Origin: Dirofilaria immitis
Taxonomy: Eukaryota; Nematoda; Chromadorea; Rhabditida; Onchocercidae
Length of the DNA: 64,000 nucleotides
Reading direction: 5' to 3'
NCBI GenBank assembly: GCA_024305405.1
Contig: JAKNDB010000068.1
Location: forward strand, 10,649,501-10,713,500
Positions 49,416-61,573 of this stretch are shown piece by piece. Position numbers and translations under genes: made by a program. The notes under the pieces were generated by a model, which had not been told where the DNA came from, did no database searches, and was given only the letters and a program-made list of their open reading frames with translations. Each line of letters begins with the position of its first letter. Positions within the stretch are counted from its first letter, which is position 1.

Positions 49416-50477
49416 CGTATCAGATATTTAAAGAAAGAGACAGACGGATAGAGACACACTTGCATCGTAAGTAGTATAATGCTACTCGTGAAACATTTTA
49501 AAATAGCACTTTCAGATGACAGCTATCGACGATATATCAGAAATGAGTAAATCGCTTGCCGCATTACATGAAGAGTGATGGATTATCAACGGGAATGATA
49601 ATATAGAAAGCATCGAGAGGAAGGGGTATTCCTGATTGTCTTTTTGTAGCTGATCCATTATCTCTCTCATCTCAATCCAACTATTCAAAATTGCCTTAAA
49701 TGATTAATGGCGAATGTCTACAAGTTTTCGGATAACAACGAGTAACTGAGAGTGCTATGCTTCTTACGGATAGATTCATTCACTCTGTATTGTACGAAGT
49801 CGACATCTTATCACTTAAACAATAAACTTCCAATATGAAATGTCAAACTAATCCAATCATTCCATATCGTAACATCCTCAATATGTGAGATATGAGGTAC
49901 GGGACCATACAGATCTAAAAAATTACTTTTCAACTCCTTTTTGATCCGTTTAAAGGTATTTAATGTATCATAAATTTAGAATAAACTTACTCGTGTGATT
50001 GCGATTTTTATCTCATATAACTTCTGCAAAGAAATTAAAATCTACGAAAAAGTCAATCTACTAATCTGAACTTCAATTGAAAGCAATTCACGGAGCACTT
50101 ATCAGCAACATCAAACCAATTATTAATCATCAAGAATAAATCGATAATGAAGAGAAGAAGGAACAAGTTTTGTGAAAAGATGTCTGCGGGATTATTTATT
50201 TTCATGGTGGTACGTTTGATTAACGATATAGCGTGCGGAGACTACCCCTCAGATCGTGGCGACGTCGATGCTGTTAATTCTTCTTGTTCCGGTCTTTGTC
50301 GGTGGCATCAGACCCTTGTTGTCGGGAATATGTGGTCCAATTTGTTCTTACGCTTTTTACAAAACGGAAAAGAATTTCGATTGATGGAAGAATGAAGCCA
50401 ATTAATAATTATATGTTAATGTGTTAGACGATTTGTTACATATGTCGCTGTAATATATTATTTTGTATGCTATACAG

Positions 50478-53335
50478 ATGGAGCAAGAGGAAAGGAATTT
50501 GGAAGATGAAGAATTGGTTAATGAGGAAGATATTGTACATATTATTCCTTTAGATGATACTACGAATGAGTTTGCAGGCATATCCGATATATTCAGTGGC
50601 TTTTCAGAAACAGAAGTTCCAGAAGGTACCATAAATTAGCCTTTTTTTATTTTACGAAAAATACACCTGTATTAATTCTACGGCTAAGTGGTGTCTGTCT
50701 TAACATTTAAGCAGTTTTTTCAATCGTGCTTTTTTCGACCATATAATACAGGGCAAAACTTGAAGATTAAATACTTTTTACAGATTTCCTTTTATAATTA
50801 AAGGAAATTCAGATGAAGATACAGAAGTAGCTGCAACCACTGGTATAGAAATGGATATCAATGAAGATTTCCCAAATGTAATAACTGAAGCTAATAATAT
50901 AATCTCGGCATGTAGAGATGAAGCTTTCATTGTTGCATGTTTTGAAGATCGATGGCTGATTATTGGTGGAAAAGATGATCAAGCCGTTTTGTATGATCTG
51001 CAAAGTATTCCTTAAGTTATTTAATTACTTAGATTTGGAATCATTTTCAGTTCTTATGCTTAGACTTCTTAAGTTCGTTTTCTATTGAATAACAACATGA
51101 GTTTCTCCAGAAATTTTATGATAACAGAATTTTCATTTGTTTAACTTTTGACTAACAAAAAGATAAATAAAATAGAAAGCTCATCACAGTATACAATTGT
51201 AATTTGCATTATTTGTGAAACACGCATTGAACGATTCTATTTTTTATTTCTTGCATTTTTTATTTTCTAGGTTTGGAACTGGTTCTGAGGATTGACGAAC
51301 ATAAAGATAGTGTTATATGTGCACAATTTAGTGTGAAAGGGCATCTAATGGCCACTGGGGATATGAGTGGCTTGATCGTAGTAAGTAGTACCACGAGTTT
51401 AAGAAGATGTTTCTCGGTAAGTATTATAAAGAAATTTTTCGAATTTGCGAGTTTTGTAATTAAATGTATTAATTGTTCGATCTAGTTTAAATGCATTATG
51501 AAGTGATTTTAAAATTATGGAGGAGTTTGTTTTATGAAAGAGTTTCAAAATTCTTTCACTTTAATATTTTTTTATGGATTTTGTGAAATTTTTTTGATCA
51601 AAATTAGAAGTAAAGTTTTTATTCTTTATGTATTATCTCTCATAAACAGAAAGTGTGAGGGTGGAATTTCTCTATTTAAAACAGATTCTTAGTTCAGTTA
51701 TTTTATTACTTAATTGCCTGTTACTGATTGTGCTTCTTTGATGCTTCAATCTTTTCTTTGATGCTGCAGTGTTTTCTGCTTTTTTTAAAATGACATGAGC
51801 ATTTAATTTGAAGATTGATGACTGTGAAGAGTTATCGTGGATGCTGTGGCATTCGTCTGCAGACATTTTGCTTGCTGGTGGTAGGAATGGTATTTGGATG
51901 TGGCTTATTGCGACTGAGAGTGTTCGACAAACAAAAGTTTCCGTTATTTTTGTTATTTATAGCTTTATTCATATGATTCTATTTGATTGCATAGATTTCG
52001 TCCTTTTTTAATCCTTTATCCATTATAATTATTGATGAATGACTTAGATTTGAAAATGCAGGTATATATATGTGATACGCCTACCACATCTATTGACGGT
52101 AAACTACTGAATGATGGAAAACAACTTCTTTCGTGCTATGAAGATGGTTCTGTAAGATTATGGTCTCTGAAAGATGAAAAATCGATTAGTATTATGACTG
52201 GAGCTGGAAGCGCTACTTGTCTGGATGTTCATCATAGTTTGCCTGTAGCAGTTATTGGAGATCTTGTGGCACATTGTTATTTTGTGAATACTGAAACCGC
52301 CAAGATACTGAAAATATTTACAGTGGTTGAAAGAGTTATGTAAAGAATTTCTACGTATTCTTATTATTTTTAATGTTTTGTCATTCTCAAAATACTGACT
52401 TTCATAGTAAGTGCATTGGATCATTCATATTTTTCAATGTTTTTCAGGCTTCTGAAGTGACAATTGAATGCGTGAAATTTTGTCCGGGAAAAGAACCATG
52501 GTTCGTCGTTGGAACTAATTCTGGTCTTCTAGTAATCTATGATTTTAAAACCAGTAATTTACGCCACATTCTGAAAGATGATGCCGATCCTGTGGTTACC
52601 TGTCACTGGTATATGACAGATTCAAATGAAATGCATATTATTGGTGCCAGTTACACCGGTATGATTAAGATATGGAATAGCCGGAGTGGATTGCCCGTGT
52701 TAGTAAGTTTTCCTTTCACTATTACATTTTTGATTCTTCTACATCTTATATAAGATGCTATTCATTCTTGATATCAGTCATTTAAATCAGAATATTGCAG
52801 TATGAAATTCCCAATTAAAACTCCATATATCCCAAGTCTATGTTTTAATAGTGATTCCCTTCAATTTAAAAGAATTATTAGCGGTATCATCATTACTAAG
52901 ATAATTTGTAGTGTAATGTTTCATTTTTAAATGAAGAATGATAGGATGTCCAATACAAAACTTCCTTCCCAAATATGTAAGAACGTAACAGATTGAAAGA
53001 AGGAACATAGTGAGGAAGAAAAGCAAGAAAATCACACTTCATAAAAGAAATATAAACAACTAACTAATTTGCCATAACAAATTGCAACAATTGATCATTT
53101 CTTTTCTTTTTTTTCATATCCCGAGAAATCTGCATATTTTTGAGCATGATTTTTAATGTCTAATTTTTTCAAAAAAATTTTTAGATAAAAATAAATAATT
53201 AGCTATCTTTTCCAGGCAATGCTGTCACAAAATGTTCTTGCGAAAGGTTCTCATTTGCTTTCAATGGATTTGTCTGTGAAAGGACCTATCATATATGCGT
53301 CATATAGTTCAGGACAATTTTGCAAATTTCTGTAA
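50478..53335 (+). CDS. AAMP: AAMP-like WD40 repeat protein, 7 exons
   Basis: AAMP is a WD40 beta-propeller protein (yeast Sqt1 family; Sqt1 is a ribosomal protein chaperone), cytosolic in animals. Exons 50478-50625, 50804-51004, 51271-51416, 51814-51936, 52062-52322, 52448-52702 and 53216-53335 join without any frame break to give 417 aa against 434 in human. An acidic N-terminal region (to about residue 75) precedes the propeller. Diagnostic pieces: HKDSVICAQFSVKGHLMATG followed by DMSGL, ELSWMLWHSSADILLAGG, SCYEDGSVRLWSLK, SGLLVIYDFKTSNLRH and YTGMIKIWNSRSGLP. The WD positions are degenerate in several blades, as in the family. The ATG directly follows CTATACAG, a possible SL trans-splice site. 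The exon 2 acceptor (TTAAAG at 50803) and exon 4 acceptor (TTTGAAG at 51813) are weak but keep frame. Confidence 0.9.
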
Positions 53336-53843
53336 ACCGTTAAATCAATCTATTTGGTGTGGTGATTGTTTCTTTGTCAATTCAAGAAATCAGACTATAT
53401 TTATCAATTATTTTTAATGCTCAAAACAAAATAGTCTGTATAGTCTGTTATCTATTTGTGCTCGAAGGGAATGTGATTCATAACTAAGGACATAGAAATT
53501 ACTGAAGGCTCCTCTTCCATCTCTCTCTTTGATTTGTTATTGTTTTTGCTGCTGTTTTGTTATGTTATAACAAATAAAATTTCTAAGAATTTGTAAAACT
53601 TTTATAATTCGATATTCGAAAATCGTTACATATTCTTAATGTAGAGTTTTGGAAATCAGTATATAAATATGGCACTATAAAAAGACGGGTGTTGTATGTT
53701 TGCTTATCATATCTATCAATTATTTTTGTTTTTTTTCTTTCTTTTATTACACATAAAAAGATATGTGTCCGTCTAGATGTCAGACCGTAGTTTTTGCATA
53801 TTATTTGACTGTTTCTGTCAGTGATTTCAAATATAAGTTTCAG
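53336..53843 (+). other. short spacer AAMP to TFIIA gamma
   Basis: 508 bases between the AAMP stop and the TFIIA gamma start. It contains an AATAAAATTT word at about 53574, a plausible AAMP polyadenylation signal, then a T-rich stretch and the AGTTTCAG acceptor that abuts the next ATG. The arrangement suits an operon with a trans-spliced second gene. Confidence 0.5.
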
Positions 53844-53984
53844 ATGTCTTATCAACTATATAGATCTACAACATTGGGTATAGCTCTTCGAAGCACTCTG
53901 GACGAATTTGTCGAAGTTAACTTCTATTATTTTTTTCTTTTTCCTAGCTTAGATCATTTTAGCTAAGGTGTTTTGACAAAACTA

Positions 53985-54018
<34 letters not shown>

Positions 54019-54701
54019 GCAGGATGGCACAATTACACCATCCTTGGCACAAACAGTACTGACAACTTTCGACAAATGCATCAACAGGGCATTATCACAA
54101 CGAGTAAAAAATAAAGTTAATTTCAAGGTACGTGAGTTTCAGTCCTACAATTATTAAATACTGCTGAGAGCCATCACTGAGCGTAATTTTTGATAGGAAG
54201 TAAATGGCTCTATGAGCCTATCTTGAATACCTAGTATCTCAAAAGAATTGTATACTAATATTCTTATTTCCCTGAGATTCCTTAATCTTAACTATATGGA
54301 GATGCGAGATATGTTGAAGGTCATTTTTACTTGGATATTTTCAGTTGAAAAGGGAAAAGTTGCAATGTAAAATGAGGAATAAACGTTGAAATGGGAAAAT
54401 AAAGATGATTAAGATTTGATTTGGGACTCTGGTTAGGATTAATTTTAGTATTTCATCAACTTCCATGGGATTGGGAGAGATAATGAAAAAATATTGAAAT
54501 CACGTAGAAAAATTTTGCACGTCCTTATGATCTTCATCACAGGCCGACAAACTGAAAGCATATAGATTTTGTGACAACGTTTGGACATTTGTAATGGAAA
54601 ACGTTGAATTTCGTGATGTAACACAGCCGGTAGATGGCGTCGTTGATCGCGTGAAAATTGTAGCATGTGATGCAAGTGCAGCAAAACTAGCCAATACGTA
54701 G
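53844..54701 (+). CDS. GTF2A2: TFIIA gamma subunit
   Basis: TFIIA gamma, with the alpha/beta subunit, stabilises TBP on the TATA box during RNA polymerase II initiation. Exons 53844-53915, 54023-54127 and 54543-54701 join in phase 0 throughout, giving 111 aa against 109 in human. Matches along the whole length: [20 protein letters not shown], then [51 protein letters not shown] and [11 protein letters not shown]. The N-terminal part forms the four-helix bundle and the C-terminal part the beta-barrel that touches TBP. The ATG directly follows AGTTTCAG. Intron 1 is only 107 bases and ends in a long TA run right before the acceptor. Confidence 0.96.
53991..54018. repeat. (TA)n run at the 3' end of TFIIA gamma intron 1
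   Basis: About 14 TA units immediately precede the TGCAG acceptor at 54018-54022, replacing the usual U-rich tract. Confidence 0.9.
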
Positions 54702-56296
54702 AACATATAAAAATAATTCAATACGTTGTATAATGCTTTATATTGATTCTTTGATTACTGTATTAACCAGTATTTTGTTAGTAATTAACATTTGACTGAG
54801 AAAAAAATTTTTTTGAATAAAGCCGTATCTAAAATTTAAGAATGTAAACTGTTTGTCTGTATATAGTCTACTGATAATACAGCAGACTTGTGTGATAGAA
54901 AAGAATTAACTGTTCAAAATACCGTAAAAATTTATAAAAAGAAAGCTATATGAATGAAAGAAAAAATTTCAATTTAATATTTCTTGGAATTCTTTCAATG
55001 CAATATCTTCAGTGTGATTGGCACTTCTCATTATCGCTTTCTTTTAAAACGTTTTTTTTGTTTACGGTATTTTTTCTCAATATTTCTGTTGCTACCATCG
55101 TTTTATTTACTGCATTGTATGTTACAAAAAAGACGAAATTAACCAAGTAAAATTGATTTCACATTTGACATTCTTCAACGTTTCAAACGAATATGTTGTG
55201 AATTTTTTGTATTATTTTTCAGAAGTCATAATTATTTGGGTAATTTTTTATAACCGATTTTTTTGTGACAAACTTGTTTCCTAAACTAATGCCTCAGAAT
55301 TGTTGTATCCAGTTAAATTTTCCAGAGTTGACACTCTTGGACTTTCCTGTAGAGATTTTGTGAATATATGTTTAAAATGTATTAAATTTCTCCATCATGT
55401 AGTCTCTGATCATTCATAAATGTTGAGCACTGAAATGCTAAATGGTTGTTAAAATATGCTAAATTATCATTTCGAAGGAACATCGAATTTTAGACTGCCT
55501 AAAATCTAATCAGTGTTGAAGAAAGAAAGTTAGTTTGATAGCAATTGTGCTCATTGTAGAGAATGTGATTTGACTGACTCCTTGGTTGAATGTGGTCGAT
55601 GTTATTTAAAATATCAGGTGTAGACAGGCGGTCGGGATTTATTATTAGCTACTGAAAATAGTCATCAGAACTATTTCTTACTATTTCACAGATTAAGTAA
55701 ATGGTCCTTGCTGAGCTTTAATTTTAATGGCTTTAAACTGGTTTTTTGAAAAATTGATTTGTACAAATGAATTAAGTCTTAAAGTTTCAAAGAGTGGTTT
55801 TCAGTAAGCTGAGAGAATTTATTCATTTAAAAAGTTTAATCTAGGATAAGTTATATTTTCATAGTGATACTTCAATTTATTTTTCACTTCTCTTTACCTA
55901 TATATGTTTAATCATTGAGATTACATATGAATGCAATTTTGTAGCGCATTATCGTATTGAAGCGTATGAATTCTCTTGGGTTCTCAAAGATTGAAATAAA
56001 GTTGGGGAGTTTAATTCAATATCTGATCTTATCTGAAAACTAGAAAAAATAGCCAGTCGACTTCATCGAACAAACTTTCTCTACCTTACATCAGTTGTTT
56101 ATCGAAGAGATCAGGATTTCTCTTTCTTTTGTCACATGCATAAGGAGTGTCAAAGAAAATTCGACAATAAAATTTAGTTTTAGTAGTTTTAAACCTTATT
56201 CAATCCGCATATAGCATAGTTTCTAACGATGTGTTTTGAACAATAAAGTGAGCACTTACAAATGAAATACGCCAATAGTATTTTGACAAAATGAGT

Positions 56297-56332
56297 CAAA
56301 ATCCGCGATGTTGGCGGAGATCGCGGATTTTG
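56297..56332. repeat. perfect 13-bp inverted repeat, GC-rich core
   Basis: CAAAATCCGCGAT at 56297-56309 pairs exactly with ATCGCGGATTTTG at 56320-56332 around a 10-base loop. The CCGCG core stands out in very AT-rich surroundings. Confidence 0.88.
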
Positions 56333-58435
56333 AATATTAACTCTTTCTTTCTTCCGTATTAATTATTTTTTGCTCTACTACTTTTAATTTTGCTTCTGTT
56401 GAATTTAATATAGCTGCTCTTTTTCTCTTTATTTTTTATTTGTTTGACTAATTATTCCTCATGAATTAGTGAGACAATTGGGATCGATTAATAAGTTTCT
56501 TTTTTCACAATCTTTGAAATCTTAAAAATCAAGTACATGTAAGGTATTGATAAAAGCTAGAACATAGCTGTTTTCTTTTTCTGAAAATTATCTAAGAAAT
56601 TACTTGTTTTTTTTTAAATTTCTAAAAATAACCTTTATTCGGATGGCTTTTCTACTTCCAATCAATTTATTCTTTTACAAGAAATAAAGAAAAATATCAT
56701 TTTTGGCATCTTTCAACGCATTGGTTAAACTGTTTTAAATTTCAAACTTTTCAAATTTAAAAACTTTGTCATTATCAACATGAAAAAAGTATTTTAAAGA
56801 ATATTCAAAAAAATTATAGAGTGTTCAAAATCAATTAATAAAAACTTTTTTAAAGTTAACGAAAAATCTACTCAACTTTTCCCTTCAATATTATATATGC
56901 GAATATATTATCTCTTCGCATTTTTACTAGAATTAACCATTTCAATATTCCATGAATTCTCTTCATAAGGTAATCGGATATGGTTCGTCATTGATTGCAT
57001 GAAAATTCCGCGTTTCTAACCGTTTTGTAGATAGAAATATGATATTGGAGAATGAACTGATGGTTTTTCTTATGATAATTAAATGACTGTGTCTTTATTA
57101 TCAGTTTTACACGAAGTTTATTTGATATATTCTCCCATTTCTGCAATTTATGGAATTTAAAAATTAGCGAGTAACAAAATTTAAATTATTTTTCAAATAA
57201 ATTTCAGAATATATTTTACGAATTAAAAATTGCTTGTTAGCCAATTTTCCCATTTAAAAATTTTTGACTATTAAGGTATTTTTATTTTAAGAAAATAAAA
57301 ATTTCCTTGTTTTTTTTCCATTAAAAATAACGAAGGAAAAATAAAGTACTCTTATATCATGCTTTACTGACAAGTACCTGTTATTTTAATTATAATATCA
57401 TAAATTTCATCTACTTTTGTAACAATGTTTCTACAATAATAGAATATTAAGGAAGAAATATAAGCTTATTTAATAAGTTAATGAAAAGGAATTCAAACAC
57501 TTAAAATACTATGATGAATTGTAAATTAAAATTAAATGGACAACATCTCTGCAAAATCATGGATAAGTTTGAGTTTGCTATAGCTCGCATTGAAATAATT
57601 GCATTTTAGGATTACCGCTTTCTACATTAAGCAAGCCAAGAAAGATATTCTACAAATACTTGCTATTCTTTTATGCTCATCGATTGCAAGTCGAAAATCA
57701 AAGACCATTACAAGACAATATCTTCACTAATTTATAATGTAAAATGATTTATGCTTTTGCATGCACGTTACTTACTTATATTTATAATTAATTAATTCAC
57801 TCAGCTTTACTACCTTTACTATTATTTAAAACACTTATGGGAGGTTCTGCTGATAGAGTGATACTGAAAGAAGCACATGCTGATAACAATAATCATCAAT
57901 ATTTGTTTGTTTCTCCACCAATAAAATATTAGTATATCCTAGCTTTGTTGAATGATAGCATCTCTCTATGGTATCGTCGAATAAATCATAATGATCAAAA
58001 TTTTATCAAATTTATTAATTGGTACTGCTAACGTTTTGATAGATTTGAAGTGATCGTTTAACTTGAAAGCTCATGCTTAAAATTATGCTTTCGTCAATGA
58101 TGTCTTCTATAAATTCATTTACAAATATAATCAAATTATTGGATATATATTTAAATTAATGTGACAACAGTATAATGCAAAAATTATTTATATTCCTCTA
58201 TTGGATAGTTCTCGATGAGTTTCTTAGAAATTTCTTTTTAACTATTTTCTTCCAGGAATTAGGGATTTTTGACTTTTAGCTCGTCTTGGCTATCAACGTA
58301 TTTCATCTATTTTGTCTCTTTTCCTTTGAAATAAAACTTACTCCGATATTTGCTGCTTGATTTAAAAATTTTTGCTTAAATTAAACAGTTAATAGCACCC
58401 TCACGTATCGACAAATGTGATTTATGTATGTCTAA

Positions 58436-58437
<2 letters not shown>

Positions 58438-58470
<33 letters not shown>
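58438..58470. repeat. (TA)n microsatellite
   Basis: Uninterrupted TA run of about 16 units in the gene-free region. Confidence 0.9.
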
Positions 58471-58476
<6 letters not shown>

Positions 58477-61400
58477 ATATATGCATGTGGTTTAATCTGT
58501 GGTATTTGTCATCTGTCCAAAGAAGAAAATTCTTTAGATATGTTAAAGCTTTTTGATATAAAGCAGCTTGGCTTACTAGCATTCCTTGTCCTCACCTTGT
58601 CCTTTCCAAATTTTATTCCTTAGATTTATTCAAAAAAAAAAAAAATAAGCAAGCTGTTAGATTGTCATCATATCACTTTGAATATGCTTCTCGTCGGTCT
58701 TCCTAAAGTCTATTCATTTATTTCTCCCCATACTACTTACTTACCATACTTATCTTATCACAACATACATTTTAATTCTCATAACAAATTCACCACTAAA
58801 TATACTAAGAAAATCGATTAAAATCTCATTCATTTATTGATTAAATTGTTTTCAATAAATCTTTTATCGGTAAAAATCAATCAAATGGTTAATGATTGTT
58901 ACAAAAACAAATCAAAAATATGACAATATTTCATATTATTAGTATGTATCGATTGCTTAAGAATAGCTCTATCAATCGTTTCTTTTTCATTTTCTTTTCT
59001 CTTCTCTGATATAATTTGATGAATGTTCTTTTTTAGAAATGACAATGATATAGGACAGGTACAAATTTATTGTTTCTCTCCCTCTCCATCGTTCACTCTC
59101 ATTAAAGTTATATATTTCAATTTTTTGATATTTCAGAATTATTAAAAATATAGCCCACTTTATTTTCATATCCTTTCGTAAAAAATAAGTGCTGTCATCA
59201 AATTTTCAGGCTTTCTTTATTTTGACATTTAAAATTTTTCTAAATTTTCCAATACAGAAAAATCCTTCCATTTATCAAGTTCTTGAAAAGCTGAACTTAA
59301 GATTTAAAAGAGTGTAAATTTTAATCTTTCCGTTAATTTGTATAAGTAATATATATCGATAAATAATGATATGATAGTACATTTAAATAACACTTGCATT
59401 TATTCTTACATATATCAATTATTCCCTTTTTTTAAATGATGAATTATACTTAGTTTTCAAATATTATTGAATTATCCTATCATTCTGTTCTTTGGATTGT
59501 TTTAATTTTCCTTGTTTTTAAAAAGGAACAAAGAAAGAATTTTTTTTTAAAATAGCTATGCATGCAATTAAGAAATCCACTAATTAAATTTTCGAAATTT
59601 AATCTCTGCTGTCAAAGAAATGATCCTTTTATAACAATCCAATCTCATAGCTCATCTAGTAATTCAAATTTGAAGTTAACTGGATGTTTTGGAATTGGCT
59701 AATATTTTGAACAAAAACCATAATATATATCTTTCATCTCAAAATAGAATGTTTGACAAATTGCCATTTATTCTTCAAATCAGTTTTTTCTACCGCTAGA
59801 ACTCTTTAAATGTTCTTGGTAATTTTTGAATTAATCCTAATACTTAATTTTATAATGCTGATTTATTGTATTTAAAATTTCCATCATGAAATCATGTTCT
59901 ACATCGATTTGATTAAATCTAAAGTTAAACTTAAATTATATTTAAATTTATGTGGTTAAACTCAAGACTAAATTTTGACATCACATTTTATTATAAAAAT
60001 TAGTAGTTTTAAACTATTTCGAAACATAAAATTCTTTATCATTGAGTGGCATTCTTGTCTTCATGACGAATTTGCATTCGAATTTACCATAACTCATAAT
60101 TTTCTACTGATTGCTTTACGAGTATAAAATAAGAATGAATATATTTAAAAGACTAATTATTTGGCAGCAATTTCGACAATGAATTACGTCATTCAGCATT
60201 TTTCAAAATCCACCCTCATTCAATTAAGGCCAAGCTAGCAACGGCCACTAGAGCCATTGGCCAAACTGCGTGATTCAACGACATATTTCGCATTCCAAAA
60301 GATTTTAAATAAAAGAGATATGATTTTTATTATAACTATTGCTCATTATGTATAGACATTAAAAGTTTAATAATGTTTATTCCGATAACGGTATGCTTTA
60401 TTATGATGAAAAAGCATCGCAAGAATACAGTGTGGTCGTACCTTACCAAATAATTTTTGGATTCAAAGATTTAATACGAATTCTTTATTTTTGAATATTT
60501 TTTCGACACGCAAATAATCATTTCAAAACCAAATGATATTCGTTTTAAGATATGCATAGCGTCGTCTGTGTTATGTTTTTTCAAAATTATATAAAAATCG
60601 ATCATTATGGCAAGTCAATCTCGTTAAAAATGATGGTTCTATTTGGTTCGTAAGGACGGGCAGAATTAAATGACCATATTAATTTTAGTGAATTGACATA
60701 TTTATAAATGATTCAAGCTTTCTGAACAAACAACACAATTGATACTTCTGACTGATAGTTAAAACCACGAAGATGTATCGGCATTTTCTCATTATATTTT
60801 TGTAGCTTAGAGAAAAGAAGTCGAAATCGGCTTCACATTTTTTTTTGATTCATAGTATTTTCCAGAATTTTAAGCTCCTAAAAACTTTAAAATCTATAAG
60901 CATATATAGATTCGTTCATCTAACTTCAAGTAGGTAATCCCAAAACAAAGGAACCTACTCATTGAAAACTTTATTTACACCGGAAAATTTTAATATGAAT
61001 TGAGACTTTTACTGTTTTTCAAGAGTTAAGTGTCCTTAACTAATTAGATAGTGCTGGTGATATAAATCTATATAAATTTTCCGCATGAAACAAATAAGTC
61101 TAGAAGCAAATAGTATAGATTTCAAATGCAGAAATTCAAAATTGTAAAGATATATATTCCTAAAAATGGAACAACAAATGCTACTATACGTTGAAAAAAT
61201 CCTATGTGGAGCAAATTATTTTATGCATGCCATGAAATATGAACTAAAAGTTTAATTGATGAAAACAATGCTGTTGCTTCAGATTAATCATTTTTTTTTA
61301 AGTCAAATAAAATGAATGCTTTACGTTTAGGAATAATACGGAATATTCAATGGTATGATGTAATGAATGAAGAATTGATTAAAATTTACTTAAATGTTTT

Positions 61401-61498
61401 ATATAATTTGTACGCTTTAAGTATGGACTAAGAGTGTGAATTAAAATTTTTTTTACTAGGAGTGTGAATTAAAATATTCATGTATAAGTATTGAAGAA

Positions 61499-61573
61499 GG
61501 GAAAGGGAGAAAGAGAAAGAGAGAGAGGAGGAGGAGAGAGAGAGATAGAGAGAGAGGGAGGAAGAGAGAGGAT
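61499..61573. repeat. (GA)n purine tract
   Basis: About 75 bases of GA/GGA repeats with few interruptions. A shorter GA run follows at about 62388-62402. Confidence 0.88.

Larger units (their letters stand above)
44462..50477. other. divergent intergenic region EPC-AAMP, microsatellite-rich
   Basis: Six kilobases between the divergent EPC and AAMP start codons. The first 1.5 kb (44462-46000) is clearly richer in GC than the window and packed with TG, CTG, CA and TA runs; it is the probable EPC promoter and 5' UTR. A second cluster of CA and GTAT runs lies at 49100-49420. Between them (46000-49000) the sequence is AT-rich without a recognisable gene. Short open frames at 46178-46363 and 50147-50395 match nothing I know. 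Confidence 0.5.

Noticed and set aside
50147..50395. 82-codon open frame with a hydrophobic N-terminal part just upstream of AAMP
   Set aside because: No family similarity, no join in frame to AAMP, and it ends 80 bases before the AAMP start. A short upstream gene cannot be excluded, but nothing supports it.
60220..60280. Slightly GC-rich patch with possible short hairpin
   Set aside because: Pairing is imperfect, and no tRNA, snRNA or spliced-leader signature could be recognised.
61428..61470. Direct repeat AGTGTGAATTAAAAT occurring twice
   Set aside because: A 15-base AT-rich duplication next to a T-run and the GA tract is readily explained by slippage, with no further structure.
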